Assembly: GCA_030690945.1 (NCBI GenBank)
Contig: JAUYFM010000063.1
Location: forward strand, 1 to 64,000
Source of the DNA: Smithellaceae bacterium
GTDB lineage: Bacteria > Desulfobacterota > Syntrophia > Syntrophales > Smithellaceae
Reading direction: 5' to 3'
DNA length: 64,000 nucleotides
Part shown: positions 27,775-36,400 of the stretch, piece after piece
Numbering within the stretch: the stretch's first letter is position 1
Layout of the letters: the number at the start of each line of letters is the position of its first letter
Notes under the pieces: generated by a model
Told to the model about the DNA's origin: nothing
Seen by the model: the letters and a program-made list of their open reading frames with translations, nothing else
Databases searched by the model: none
Position numbers and translations under genes: made by a program

Positions 27775-27949
27775 TGACGGAACCTATTTACGGGGGCGTT
27801 CGGGTGACAAAGGGTCGGCGGGAAACGCTCATACTTCAAGACCTGCCCTCATTACTCAAATTTGCAATCATTAAAAGGGGACAACGCTATTTATTTAATC
27901 CTTACACATTCGTTCTTGAAGCATTTTGAAGCATTACTGAACTTTACTG

Positions 27950-28228
27950 TCATGCCGCGTTAATTTTTGTTTTCGACCGAAGCGAATAATCGGGACGTAA
28001 TTTTTGGTAGAGAAACTCCGGCGCAAAATCGGCGCCGTTCGGCCAGACGAGTGTTTCCAGTTCTTTGTGGACGGAAAATTTTGCAAACAGAACCTTGTCC
28101 TTCAACGATTCGAACATTTCGCCCCACAGTTCGTTCTGGAAATCCACTTCACCTTCTGTTGCATCGGCAAATTTCAGCCAGATTCGATATTCACCTTTAT
28201 ATTCAGCTTCAGTTAATTTGGGTAGCAT
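27950..28228 (-). CDS. DUF2442 domain protein
   Basis: A 92-residue protein with the DUF2442 pattern: a strand pair with LKFADATEGEVDF, then FESLKDKVLFAKFSVHKEL and the diagnostic LVWPNGADFAPEFLYQ. Function is not established; DUF2442 genes commonly lie next to DUF4160 genes, and the pairs have been proposed as toxin-antitoxin-like modules. I start it at the ATG at 28228: its ribosome site GGAG is formed by the last codons of the preceding DUF4160 gene, 4 bases away, so the two are coupled. Confidence 0.75.
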   Translation of the reverse strand: MLPKLTEAEYKGEYRIWLKFADATEGEVDFQNELWGEMFESLKDKVLFAKFSVHKELETLVWPNGADFAPEFLYQKLRPDYSLRSKTKINAA

Positions 28229-28232
28229 GGTA

Positions 28233-28493
28233 TTACTCCAATGGTTTGATTTGCTGTAATGCTTTTCTTTCACGAGCCAAGATCCAGTCCTCATTTAGCT
28301 CGCCCTTGTGATATTCGCGCCACTCTTGAACCAACCCGAGGACACGTGGCGGCAAACGACCTTCAATAACCTCTCCCGTACCAATTGCAATCACGGCCTC
28401 ATAATCACCGTACTTTGCGTGAAAGTGCGAAGGCGTATGGTCATTATAGTACATTGCTATGATAATTCCAAGAAAACGGCTGATCTCCGGCAA
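28233..28493 (-). CDS. DUF4160 domain protein
   Basis: An 86-residue small basic protein with the DUF4160 signature: MPEISRFLGIIIAMYYNDHT then PSHFHAKYGDYEA, and a helix with LVQEWREYHKGEL. In other genomes it pairs with DUF2442, as here. By analogy DUF4160 may be the toxin and DUF2442 the partner, but I see no direct evidence. AGGGAGG-like bases lie upstream. It is part of the accessory patch next to the CRISPR remnant. Confidence 0.75.
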   Translation of the reverse strand: MPEISRFLGIIIAMYYNDHTPSHFHAKYGDYEAVIAIGTGEVIEGRLPPRVLGLVQEWREYHKGELNEDWILARERKALQQIKPLE

Positions 28494-28710
28494 AATTTCC
28501 CTCCTAGTGGTTTTTTGTTTTTAATCAGCTTATTGCAAATGGAAATTTGTACCATTCCTTCTTGAACCTAACCATAAACCAAAACGTCGGGCGATGTCAA
28601 TATTTATTCACTAATTCCGGTAAGATAAAGGTACAAGGGGGCTGCTGATGGATGCATTCAGTGAACAACACTTAATTCAATTCCCCTGGCCTCGCACCAG
28701 AAGCATTGCC

Positions 28711-28759
28711 AGATGCATCTAGTAAAAATACTAGACTTGTCTAGCAAATAGCGTATAAT
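28711..28759 (+). promoter_or_regulatory. promoter with three consecutive palindromes before the DUF4143 ATPase
   Basis: TATAAT (28754-28759) with a TAGACT -35 (28732-28737, 16-base spacer) lies only 6 bases before the ATG at 28766, so transcription would start at or almost at the start codon (leaderless). Upstream lie three perfect palindromes in a row: AGATGCATCT (28711-28720), CTAGTA-AAAA-TACTAG (28719-28734) and CTAGAC-TT-GTCTAG (28731-28744). The last overlaps the -35. Confidence 0.7.
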
Positions 28760-28765
28760 GCATCC

Positions 28766-29920
28766 ATGGCTAAACTATATGAAAGATCATTTGTAGCGCA
28801 ATTGGAGCAACGGCTTTCTGTCGGTCAGCCACTTATCCAGGTGCTGGTCGGCCCGCGTCAGGTTGGAAAAACAACCGGGGTAAAGCAACTTCTAGCTCGA
28901 TATCCTTATGCCACTCATTATGCCAATGCCGATGATATTTTGACCACTGATCGCACCTGGCTAATCGAGCAGTGGCAAAAAGCCTTACTATTAGGCAAGA
29001 AGACGCTACTGGTGATTGACGAAATTCAAAAGGTTTCAAACTGGTCGGAAACGGTTAAGTCCTTATGGGATAAAGCGTCCAAAGCGTTGCGGGTAATCAT
29101 TTTAGGCTCAAGTTCTTTGCAGTTGCAGAAAGGCCTTACGGAAAGTCTTGCCGGACGTTTCGAGTTAATCCGAACCTATCAATGGTCGTTCGATGAGTTG
29201 AAGCACGCTTTTAAATATGATCTTGACCGCTATCTGATGTATGGAGGCTATCCGGGAGCAGTTGCCTATGAAAATGAGTTTGACCGCTGGTATGGCTATC
29301 TGAAAGATTCTATTGTTGAGTCAGTTGTCGGCAAGGATATTCTACTCAATCATAAAGTAGGCAACCCCGCCCTGTTTCGCCAGGCATTTGAGATTTTATG
29401 CCACTATCCGGCACAGGAGATAAGTTACACCAAATTGTTGGGGCAGCTTCAGGAGAAAGGAAATACCGACCTGGTCAAATATTATATCGAGCTTTATTCC
29501 GGTGCATTCCTCATTCATCCGCTGGAAAAATATTCGGCGAAAAATTATCTATCTCGTGGCTCAAGCCCTAAGGTGCTTGTTTCCTGTCCTGCTTTATACA
29601 CGATGCATGAAGGGGCACAAGTCCTGGCCGATCCTGAAAAACGGGGACGAATCTTTGAGGCCGCTGTGGGTACGCAGCTTTTACAACTGCCGGGGGATCT
29701 GTATTATTGGCGCGAGAAGCAAAAAGAGGTTGATTTTGTTTATAAGTATCAGGGGCTGATTTATGCTGTGGAGGTTAAATCGGGCCGCAGAAAATTATCC
29801 CAAGGATTAAATGCCTTTATGGTAAAGTTTCCGAAAGCGCGTCCAGTTATCATCACCCCCGAAAATTTTGCTCAATTTTCTGAAAATTCTCGTAAATTTT
29901 TGGACACCATCGCAGTTTAG
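28766..29920 (+). CDS. AAA family ATPase with DUF4143 domain
   Basis: A 384-residue ATP-binding protein: the Walker A is VGPRQVGKTT (about 29-38) and the Walker B is TLLVIDEIQ (about 89-97), with ILGSSSLQLQKGLTESLAGR (sensor region) following. The C-terminal DUF4143 part (about 200-384) carries a PD-(D/E)xK nuclease-like core (REKQKEVDFVYKYQGLIYAVEVKSG). These proteins are common, often in accessory regions; their role is not known. There is no ribosome site and the promoter suggests a leaderless mRNA. A second, distant member lies at 61016-62239. Confidence 0.85.
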   Translation: MAKLYERSFVAQLEQRLSVGQPLIQVLVGPRQVGKTTGVKQLLARYPYATHYANADDILTTDRTWLIEQWQKALLLGKKTLLVIDEIQKVSNWSETVKSLWDKASKALRVIILGSSSLQLQKGLTESLAGRFELIRTYQWSFDELKHAFKYDLDRYLMYGGYPGAVAYENEFDRWYGYLKDSIVESVVGKDILLNHKVGNPALFRQAFEILCHYPAQEISYTKLLGQLQEKGNTDLVKYYIELYSGAFLIHPLEKYSAKNYLSRGSSPKVLVSCPALYTMHEGAQVLADPEKRGRIFEAAVGTQLLQLPGDLYYWREKQKEVDFVYKYQGLIYAVEVKSGRRKLSQGLNAFMVKFPKARPVIITPENFAQFSENSRKFLDTIAV

Positions 29921-30016
29921 ATTCAGGGGATATAACACTTATTTATTGCCATAAAGAAAATGGGAGCGTTCCATTAAAGAACCGTCAGCGGTTTGTATTA
30001 AAAAGGGACAACGGTT

Positions 30017-30493
30017 CTATTGAAACGGTATATCGATACGGATTTTCATCACGGCTTTTTTGACCGCTTCCGGTTTGCCTGCTGCATGCAGGCGGGGCAT
30101 GTGCGCATCACTGGGCCCGAACAGGGCGAAGAGCCCCGGAGTCATTACAATGCCGGCGCAAGCCGACTGGGGCCGTGCGTAGTAACCCGCATCTTCCGCA
30201 TCATCATAGGGTTTGATCACTTTTAACGATTTCGCCGGATACCAGTCAATTCGTTCCGTATTGATTATGGAAGTGTGTATATCCAGATAGCGCCGGTGAG
30301 ACTCCAGTTCCGCCAGATCATCACGTGGATCAACAGTGGTATAACTGAATACTTTCAGAATAATATCATCGCCGTGAATCTTTTTTTCCATCTCCGGTGT
30401 GTTTTCATTGAGCGCCAATAATTCGCTAAAGATAATTTTCCAAACCGGATTTGTGAAATAATTTCTCCACTGACTCAGTTGATCAACAATCAT
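30017..30493 (-). CDS. YhcH/YjgK/YiaL family protein
   Basis: A 158-residue cupin-like protein of the YhcH/EbgC family, known in sugar and sialic-acid catabolic operons and in the beta subunit of evolved beta-galactosidase. The pattern is visible as LESHRRYLDIHTSI, ERIDWYP, DAGYYARP and ALFGPSDAHMPRL, with metal-binding histidines. It lies alone here with no sugar genes nearby, so the substrate is open. The 29921-30016 gap holds short fragments of dispersed repeats (GGGGATATAACACTTA and AAAGGGACAACG). Confidence 0.82.
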   Translation of the reverse strand: MIVDQLSQWRNYFTNPVWKIIFSELLALNENTPEMEKKIHGDDIILKVFSYTTVDPRDDLAELESHRRYLDIHTSIINTERIDWYPAKSLKVIKPYDDAEDAGYYARPQSACAGIVMTPGLFALFGPSDAHMPRLHAAGKPEAVKKAVMKIRIDIPFQ

Positions 30494-30543
30494 AAATTTT
30501 CACTCAAAAATAGCCCATTAAGTTGTTAGTATGCCTGGATAAT

Positions 30544-30598
30544 GTAGTACGGGTTTTTAAACCCGATACACCACGCGCACCTGAAGGTACGCACTACC
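30544..30598. repeat. hairpin repeat with GGGTTTTTAAACCC core, copy 1
   Basis: GTAGTACGGGTTTTTAAACC at one end and GTACGCACTAC at the other form a small hairpin unit. A relative is at 39710-39759. Confidence 0.5.
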
Positions 30599-30649
30599 AT
30601 TTTCATCCCGCTTTTTGACGGCAAGCACCATAAGTGTTTCACAAAGTAT

Positions 30650-31660
30650 TTAATAATGATCGTCGGCTTTGGCCTTTCCTTTGAACAGGCGGTAAACAAA
30701 TATCGTATAGCCGATCACAATCGGCATACCGATCAAAGCAATGACGGCCATTATCTGCAATGTGTAGAGCCCGGTTGAACTGTTATAAATCGTCAAGCTC
30801 AGATTCGGGTCATTGGAGGCGGTAATCAAATTGGGAAACTGTGCCGCGCCTGCGGCCAGAAACAGGCCGATAAATGAAAAAGACGACTCCCAAAACGGGG
30901 CGGCGTCATTTTTTTTGCCGAGCGAAAAAAACAATCCAATAAGTCCCGCAAATGTGAACACAACAGCCACGTAAAACAAAATATTCCCCGACAGACGGGG
31001 AAATGTTACGGTCAACACCACAAAATAAAGCACCGCCACGATGGCATTAATCCACATTAAAATCCGCACGGCTTTGAAAGAACGCTCCTGCAATTCTCCT
31101 TCCGTTTTCATGACAGCCCAGGACGCGCCCTGCAGTAATATCGCAGCCAGACCGGTGATACCGAATAACAGCGGCACAGGACGAAGCAGGGTGAAAAAGC
31201 TTCCGGTGTATTCCATTCTTCCGTCCAGCGGCACGCCGTAGATCACATTGCCCAAAGCCACGCCAAACAACAAGGCCGCCAAAGCGCTTCCGCCGACCAA
31301 AGCTTTTTCCCACAGACTTGCGCGTACGGGGTCATTCGCTCGAAATTCCATCGAAACCGCCCGGAAAATCAGCGCGAACAAAACCAGCATCATCGCCAGA
31401 TAAAAGCCGGAAAACGCGGTAGCATAAGCATGAGGAAAAGCCGCAAACAGCGCGCCACCGCCGGTAATCAGCCAAACTTCATTGCCGTCCCAGACCGGGC
31501 CGATGGACGCAAGCAGTGTGTCCCTTTCTTCTTTATTGACTCCCAGAAACGGCAACAGGGCTGCCACACCAAGATCGAATCCATCCAAAAGCGCGTAGCC
31601 GAGCAACAGGACGAAAATTAAAATAAACCACAGGATTTGAAAATTCTGGATATTTTCCAT
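30650..31660 (-). CDS. cydB: cytochrome bd-type oxidase subunit II
   Basis: Subunit II of a cytochrome bd quinol oxidase, 336 residues with about eight to nine membrane helices. The N-terminal FVLLLGYALLDGFDLGVAAL and GPVWDGNEVWLITGGGALFAAFP are conserved CydB segments. It follows cydA by 40 bases, with GGAG before the ATG. With CydA it reduces oxygen to water at the cytoplasmic membrane; in an anaerobe it would serve mainly to remove oxygen. No cydX or cydCD genes are nearby. Confidence 0.95.
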   Translation of the reverse strand: MENIQNFQILWFILIFVLLLGYALLDGFDLGVAALLPFLGVNKEERDTLLASIGPVWDGNEVWLITGGGALFAAFPHAYATAFSGFYLAMMLVLFALIFRAVSMEFRANDPVRASLWEKALVGGSALAALLFGVALGNVIYGVPLDGRMEYTGSFFTLLRPVPLLFGITGLAAILLQGASWAVMKTEGELQERSFKAVRILMWINAIVAVLYFVVLTVTFPRLSGNILFYVAVVFTFAGLIGLFFSLGKKNDAAPFWESSFSFIGLFLAAGAAQFPNLITASNDPNLSLTIYNSSTGLYTLQIMAVIALIGMPIVIGYTIFVYRLFKGKAKADDHY

Positions 31661-31700
31661 CTCCGCTATCCCCCCATTCTAAATATCCTTCTGCCTATCT

Positions 31701-33011
31701 TTACGAAGTCGCCGGACCCTGTTTAACGATTTTGACGAACAGTAAAACAAACATGACAAACAGCAACAGGTAAATCAGAGAAAACATGACTAAGCTGAAG
31801 GCAATTTCACCGGCCGACACCACCACCGACGCTGCGTTGGCGGTTTTCATCAAGCCATAGATAATCCAGGGCTGCCTGCCAACCTCGGCGGTAATCCAGC
31901 CTGTTTCATGTGCCAGATGCGGCAGCGGAATCAGGAAGGGAAGACAAAACAGATACCACTTTGCGGTGTAAAGTTTTCCCGTCCACAGAAGCCACGCCCC
32001 CAGAAGCCCCAGGGCAATGAAGATCATGCCCAGCCCCACCATGATATGATAGGATTGAAACACCAGATTCACCGGCGGCCAGTTTTCCTTCAAAACATCA
32101 TTCAGGCCTTTTATTTCCGAATTAAAATCGAAGTTATACAGAAAGCTTAAACCCTTGGGGATATAAATGCCGTAGGTTTTTTCCTTAGCCTCATCAACAT
32201 ACCCGATAACGTAAATATTCGCGCCACGGGTTGTATTAAAGAGCCCTTCCATGGCCGCCGCTTTCACCGGCTGAGTATTGATGACCTGAATCGCATGGCT
32301 GTGTGCCGCGCCCAACTGCAGAAGCGGCGTGATCGCAAAAAGAATGATGCCGATTTTCAGCATCGTCCTGGCGGTTTGACCATGCAGACCTTTCCGAACA
32401 TAGTAACCGGCAATACCGCAAACCATGACGGCACTGGTGATCCAGGTGGCCAATACGGTGTGAAGAAACCGGTTAACAGTGGACGGATTAAAAACAGCTG
32501 CGCTAAAGTCGGTCAGAATAACCTTTCCGGCGGCGTTGATTTCATATCCGGCAGGCGTCTGCATCCAGGAATTGGCCACAATAATCCAGAATGCGGAAAG
32601 ATGACCGCCGATAAACACCAACAGAGCAGCCAGCCAGTAAACGCCGGGCGATACTTTTTTTCTGCCAAAAATCAGAACGCCGATAAAAACAGATTCCAGA
32701 AAAAAAGCAATGATGCCTTCGGCGGCCAGAATCGGTCCGAAAATATCCCCCACCGCGCGCGAATATTCAGACCAGTTGGTGCCAAAGGAAAATTCCATGA
32801 CAATGCCGGTGGCCGCGCCGACAACAAAAATCAGCCCCAGCAATCTGGCAAGAAAATCAGTGATTTTTCGATAGATGTCGTCTTTTTTAACGAGATGCAA
32901 CGTCTCTGAAATCAGAATGACCAAAGCGGTGCCCAGCGTCATGGCCGGGAAAAGAAAATGGAATCCAATGGTAAAGGCGAATTGAATGCGGGCAAGCAGT
33001 AACGCGTCCAT
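31701..33011 (-). CDS. cydA: cytochrome bd-type oxidase subunit I
   Basis: The haem-bearing subunit, 436 residues and about nine helices. Haem ligand histidines lie in FTIGFHFLFPAMTLG (about 12-26) and NRFLHTVLATW; TGWITAEVGRQPWIIYG is the diagnostic C-terminal motif. The Q loop is short, as in cyanide-insensitive/short-loop types. I start at the ATG at 33011 because GGAGGC lies just upstream; an open frame 20 codons longer has no support. It is divergent from the rubredoxin-like gene at 33146. Confidence 0.94.
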   Translation of the reverse strand: MDALLLARIQFAFTIGFHFLFPAMTLGTALVILISETLHLVKKDDIYRKITDFLARLLGLIFVVGAATGIVMEFSFGTNWSEYSRAVGDIFGPILAAEGIIAFFLESVFIGVLIFGRKKVSPGVYWLAALLVFIGGHLSAFWIIVANSWMQTPAGYEINAAGKVILTDFSAAVFNPSTVNRFLHTVLATWITSAVMVCGIAGYYVRKGLHGQTARTMLKIGIILFAITPLLQLGAAHSHAIQVINTQPVKAAAMEGLFNTTRGANIYVIGYVDEAKEKTYGIYIPKGLSFLYNFDFNSEIKGLNDVLKENWPPVNLVFQSYHIMVGLGMIFIALGLLGAWLLWTGKLYTAKWYLFCLPFLIPLPHLAHETGWITAEVGRQPWIIYGLMKTANAASVVVSAGEIAFSLVMFSLIYLLLFVMFVLLFVKIVKQGPATS

Positions 33012-33145
33012 AGCTGCCTCCATTATTTGAGTACAGGCAGGATATAGAATCGCCTTAATTTTTTCAATCAATTAATTTTTTATTGTCAATTAACGGGCAA
33101 ATGTATTATTGTACATTCACAAATTCAGTAACCAGGAATAATATC

Positions 33146-33706
33146 ATGGCCAACCTTATGAGATGTAAAGCTTGCGGCTTTGTTACAGATCAGGGGAAAA
33201 TCAAGGATGTCTGCCCGGCCTGCGGTGTCCCGGCCAAGATGTTTGAGCCTTATACACATCCTGTATCCCTCAAGAGACGAAGGATTCTTGACCTGCATGC
33301 CCATCCGGTGATGGTTCATTTTCCGCAAGCCCTCGCTTTAACGCTGTTTCTTCTTTCCTTCTTCGCTTTTTTTGTTCCGCAGGTCCTGCTGGAAACCCTT
33401 TCTTCCACGATAAAAGTCCTGTCGGCTCTGCTGCCGTTCTTTTTGGTCGGGGCAATCGCCACGGGTCTTATGGACGGCAAATTAAGATTTCGAAAAGTCA
33501 CAACACCTTTGCTGAAAAAGAAAATCATCCTGAGTCTGATTTTTTTCATCACCGCCATCGTTTTGGCTGCTCTTGCTTTATTTGCGCAACTGTTGACGTT
33601 TCCAATTCACTTACTCTATTTCTTGCTGACCATCATCGCCTCGCTCTGCGGTGCCTTACTCGGTCTCATTGGCGGCAAGCTTTTAGACGCAAAGTTCCCC
33701 GGTTAA
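33146..33706 (+). CDS. rubredoxin-like zinc-ribbon protein with DUF2231 membrane domain
   Basis: A fusion of 186 residues. The N-terminus (about 5-35) has the rubredoxin-like pair of cysteine knuckles CKACGF and CPACGVPAKMF, which bind iron or zinc. A DUF2231 membrane domain with HPVMVHFPQALALTLFLL and four helices follows. AGGAA precedes the ATG at 33146. It is divergent from cydAB, which suggests a shared role in oxygen or redox stress, possibly electron transfer to a membrane partner. That link is inference. Confidence 0.78.
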   Translation: MANLMRCKACGFVTDQGKIKDVCPACGVPAKMFEPYTHPVSLKRRRILDLHAHPVMVHFPQALALTLFLLSFFAFFVPQVLLETLSSTIKVLSALLPFFLVGAIATGLMDGKLRFRKVTTPLLKKKIILSLIFFITAIVLAALALFAQLLTFPIHLLYFLLTIIASLCGALLGLIGGKLLDAKFPG

Positions 33707-33805
33707 TTCTACCGGTTTAGCCATAATCAAAATTCCCCCCGTAATCGTTTGAAAACTTTATTTCGTTTGCGGTGGGAAACAAGGTCAATTGAAAGTGAAA
33801 CAACG

Positions 33806-35170
33806 ATGCAATCAGATCATTTTGACATAGTCATTCAGGGCGGAACGCTGCTGACGATGTCCGCAAAGATGGAAATTATTGAAGACGCCGTAGTCGGCAT
33901 TAAAGATGGCCGCATCGCCTTGGTGGACAAAAACCGCAACCTCCCGGCCCCAAAAATCATTGATGCGGACGGCTGTCTTGTTTTACCGGGGCTAATCAAT
34001 ACGCACACCCATTTGCCAATGGTCTGCTTTCGGGGCATGGCAGATGATCTGCCGCTGATGGACTGGCTCACCAAACACATCTTTCCGGCGGAGGCGCGCT
34101 TCGTCAACAAGAAAATGGTTTACGACGGCTCGATGCTGGCAATGGCCGAAATGATCCTTTCCGGAACAACAACGTTTTGCGACGGATATTTTTTTGAAAA
34201 TCAGATTGCCGAAGCCGTGCAAGCCTGCGGCATGCGCGCCGTGGTTTCCCAGGGGTTCGCCGATTTCGCCACGCCGGACAATCCCAAGTTCGAAAAAATG
34301 ATGGCGGCGGCAGAGCGGTTTGTCGCACGCTGGCAATCATGCGCGCCCATGATCACGCCGGCTTTCTTCTGTCATTCTCCCTATACCTGTTCTCCGCAAA
34401 CATTAGTAAACGTGAAGGCCGCAGCCCGCGAGGCCGGGATTCTGTACCTGACGCACCTTCTGGAAAACAAAGACGAGATCGACACGATTGAAAAACGCTA
34501 CGGTAAGAAACCGGTGTGGCATCTTTTCGATCTGGGTGTGCTGGATCATCAAACCATCGCCGTACATTGCAACTGGCTAGGCCCCGAAGACATCGCGATC
34601 TTCGCCGATCTGGGCGTCAGGGTGTCCCACAATCCGGCCAGTTCCATGAAGCTGGCCGCAGGCGTCGCGCCCGTTCCACAAATGCTTGAAAGAGGCATAG
34701 CGGTCGGCCTGGGCACGGACGGCTCCGCCAGCAACAATGCCCTGGACATGTTCCGGGAAATGGACACGGCGGCAAAAATTCATAAAGTAACCATGCTGGA
34801 TCCCACCGCCATGAACGCCCAAACCGTTTTATGCATGGCCACGATCGGCGGCGCTCGCGTCCTGGGGCTGGATAACCTGATCGGCTCCATCGAGGCAGGT
34901 AAACAGGCGGATATCATCGTTGTGGATATGAACCAGCCTCACCTGACACCGATTTACAATCCCTATTCCCAGCTTGTATATGCCGCGCGCGGCGCGGATG
35001 TGAAAACCAGCATCATTAACGGCAAGATCATCATGGAAGAAAGAAGGTTGCAAACCATCGACCTTACGCAAACCATGGATAATGTCCGCAAGATTGTCTC
35101 TCATATTACAGCGGAAATAATTTCAGATACCGGCCGTAGCCTTCCTTTTCCAGTTCCTCTTTCGGGATAA
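33806..35170 (+). CDS. mtaD: amidohydrolase, MtaD-type (S-adenosylhomocysteine/methylthioadenosine deaminase)
   Basis: Zinc-dependent deaminase of about 454 residues. The metal site is [20 protein letters not shown] (HxH), with later histidines in [10 protein letters not shown] and [12 protein letters not shown] and the aspartate in [19 protein letters not shown]. These segments are typical of the MtaD/SAH deaminase branch that converts adenosine moieties of SAH, MTA or 5'-deoxyadenosine to inosines. The many radical SAM enzymes here would release 5'-deoxyadenosine, so such salvage makes sense. The start at 33806 is the likeliest; its ribosome site is weak. The 3' end overlaps msrAB by 65 bases (convergent). 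Confidence 0.85.
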   Translation: MQSDHFDIVIQGGTLLTMSAKMEIIEDAVVGIKDGRIALVDKNRNLPAPKIIDADGCLVLPGLINTHTHLPMVCFRGMADDLPLMDWLTKHIFPAEARFVNKKMVYDGSMLAMAEMILSGTTTFCDGYFFENQIAEAVQACGMRAVVSQGFADFATPDNPKFEKMMAAAERFVARWQSCAPMITPAFFCHSPYTCSPQTLVNVKAAAREAGILYLTHLLENKDEIDTIEKRYGKKPVWHLFDLGVLDHQTIAVHCNWLGPEDIAIFADLGVRVSHNPASSMKLAAGVAPVPQMLERGIAVGLGTDGSASNNALDMFREMDTAAKIHKVTMLDPTAMNAQTVLCMATIGGARVLGLDNLIGSIEAGKQADIIVVDMNQPHLTPIYNPYSQLVYAARGADVKTSIINGKIIMEERRLQTIDLTQTMDNVRKIVSHITAEIISDTGRSLPFPVPLSG

Positions 35171-36203
35171 ACCGCAGAGCCGCCGAATTCATACAGTAGC
35201 GCATGCCGGTAGGCTGCGGGCCATCCGGAAACACGTGGCCCAGATGGGAACCGGCGTGCCGGCTGCGGACTTCCGTCCGGGTCGAAAAGAGACTATGGTC
35301 TTCTTTTTTCACAATGTTTTCCGGAGCCAGGGGCTGTGTAAAACTGGGCCAGCCGGTTTCGGAATCATATTTGTCGAGCGAACTGAAAAGCGGCTCTCCG
35401 GAAACAATGTCCACGTAAATGCCTTCTTTTTTATTATGGACGTATTCATTCTGAAAAGGCGGTTCCGTCCCGTTTTTCTGCGTGACGTCATATTGCATCT
35501 CCGTGAGATTTTTCTTCAAGGCCGCATCGTCCGGCTTGCCGTATCGGGGGACATCGGCAGATGCGCCGTTTTGATCACCCTTCCAGACCTTCTGAATAAA
35601 TCCCTCGCGGCCTGATCCGCTGCGATAGTTTTTGTAGTGTAGCGGATTCTTTTCGGCATAATTCTGATGGTAATCTTCCGCCGCATAGAATTTAGCAAAG
35701 GGGATGGTCTTTGTGACAATCGGCCTGTCAAATTTCCCCGATTTTGTGAGCTTTGCCAAGACCTGCCGGGCTGCTTGTTTTTCTTCATCATTGGCATAAA
35801 AGACGGCGCTCTCATAGCCGGGCCCGCGGTCGGCAAACTGGCCTCCCGCATCCGTCGGATCAATATGCCTGAAAAAGTAAGTCAATATCTGTTCATAGGA
35901 AACCTGCCATGGATCGTAATGCACCTGAACCGCTTCAATATATCCCAATGCCGAGTAGGTTTGATAAGCAGGCGCCTCCGGTGCATTGCCTGCATAACCG
36001 GAAACAACCTTCAAGACGCCGGGCAGCTTTTTCATATCGGATTCCACGCACCAGAAACAGCCGCCGGCCAGTGTGGCAACGGCCGTATTTTGTGTATCAT
36101 TCGTTTTTGTCATGTTTTTATTTACCTCCGATTGTTGGGTATTGCCACTCTGACAAGCCAATATTAAACTAAACAAAATCATATAAATGAATATTTTTTT
36201 CAT
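35106..36203 (-). CDS. msrAB: bifunctional peptide methionine sulfoxide reductase MsrA/MsrB
   Basis: Repairs both S and R forms of methionine sulfoxide. The 365 residues start with a signal or lipoprotein sequence ([13 protein letters not shown]), so it acts in the envelope. The MsrA domain has [13 protein letters not shown] (catalytic Cys) and [10 protein letters not shown]; the MsrB domain has [28 protein letters not shown] and [11 protein letters not shown] (catalytic Cys). The MsrB domain lacks the zinc CxxC pairs of some relatives. Start at the ATG at 36203 with AGGAG upstream. The 3' 65 bases overlap the opposite mtaD gene. Confidence 0.93.
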   Translation of the reverse strand: MKKIFIYMILFSLILACQSGNTQQSEVNKNMTKTNDTQNTAVATLAGGCFWCVESDMKKLPGVLKVVSGYAGNAPEAPAYQTYSALGYIEAVQVHYDPWQVSYEQILTYFFRHIDPTDAGGQFADRGPGYESAVFYANDEEKQAARQVLAKLTKSGKFDRPIVTKTIPFAKFYAAEDYHQNYAEKNPLHYKNYRSGSGREGFIQKVWKGDQNGASADVPRYGKPDDAALKKNLTEMQYDVTQKNGTEPPFQNEYVHNKKEGIYVDIVSGEPLFSSLDKYDSETGWPSFTQPLAPENIVKKEDHSLFSTRTEVRSRHAGSHLGHVFPDGPQPTGMRYCMNSAALRFIPKEELEKEGYGRYLKLFPL

Positions 36204-36400
36204 CTCGTCTCTCCTGCCGCTTAACGTCAATAATATACATATAGAGCTTAACGATGATCTTATGATTGTCAAACGGCCCAGGCGGCTCATATCAATATTT
36301 GATTGACATACCAGACAATTCTTCATATATTCCCGCCACGAAAAAGTGATACTTAAATCAGTCAATAATCATCCGCACATCCGCTTGCGAGGAGGAGAAA

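Noticed and set aside
27774-27860. A fifth degenerate CRISPR repeat after 27774
   Set aside because: The next 66-base position shows no ATTGAAAC-like end; the array seems to stop at 27774.
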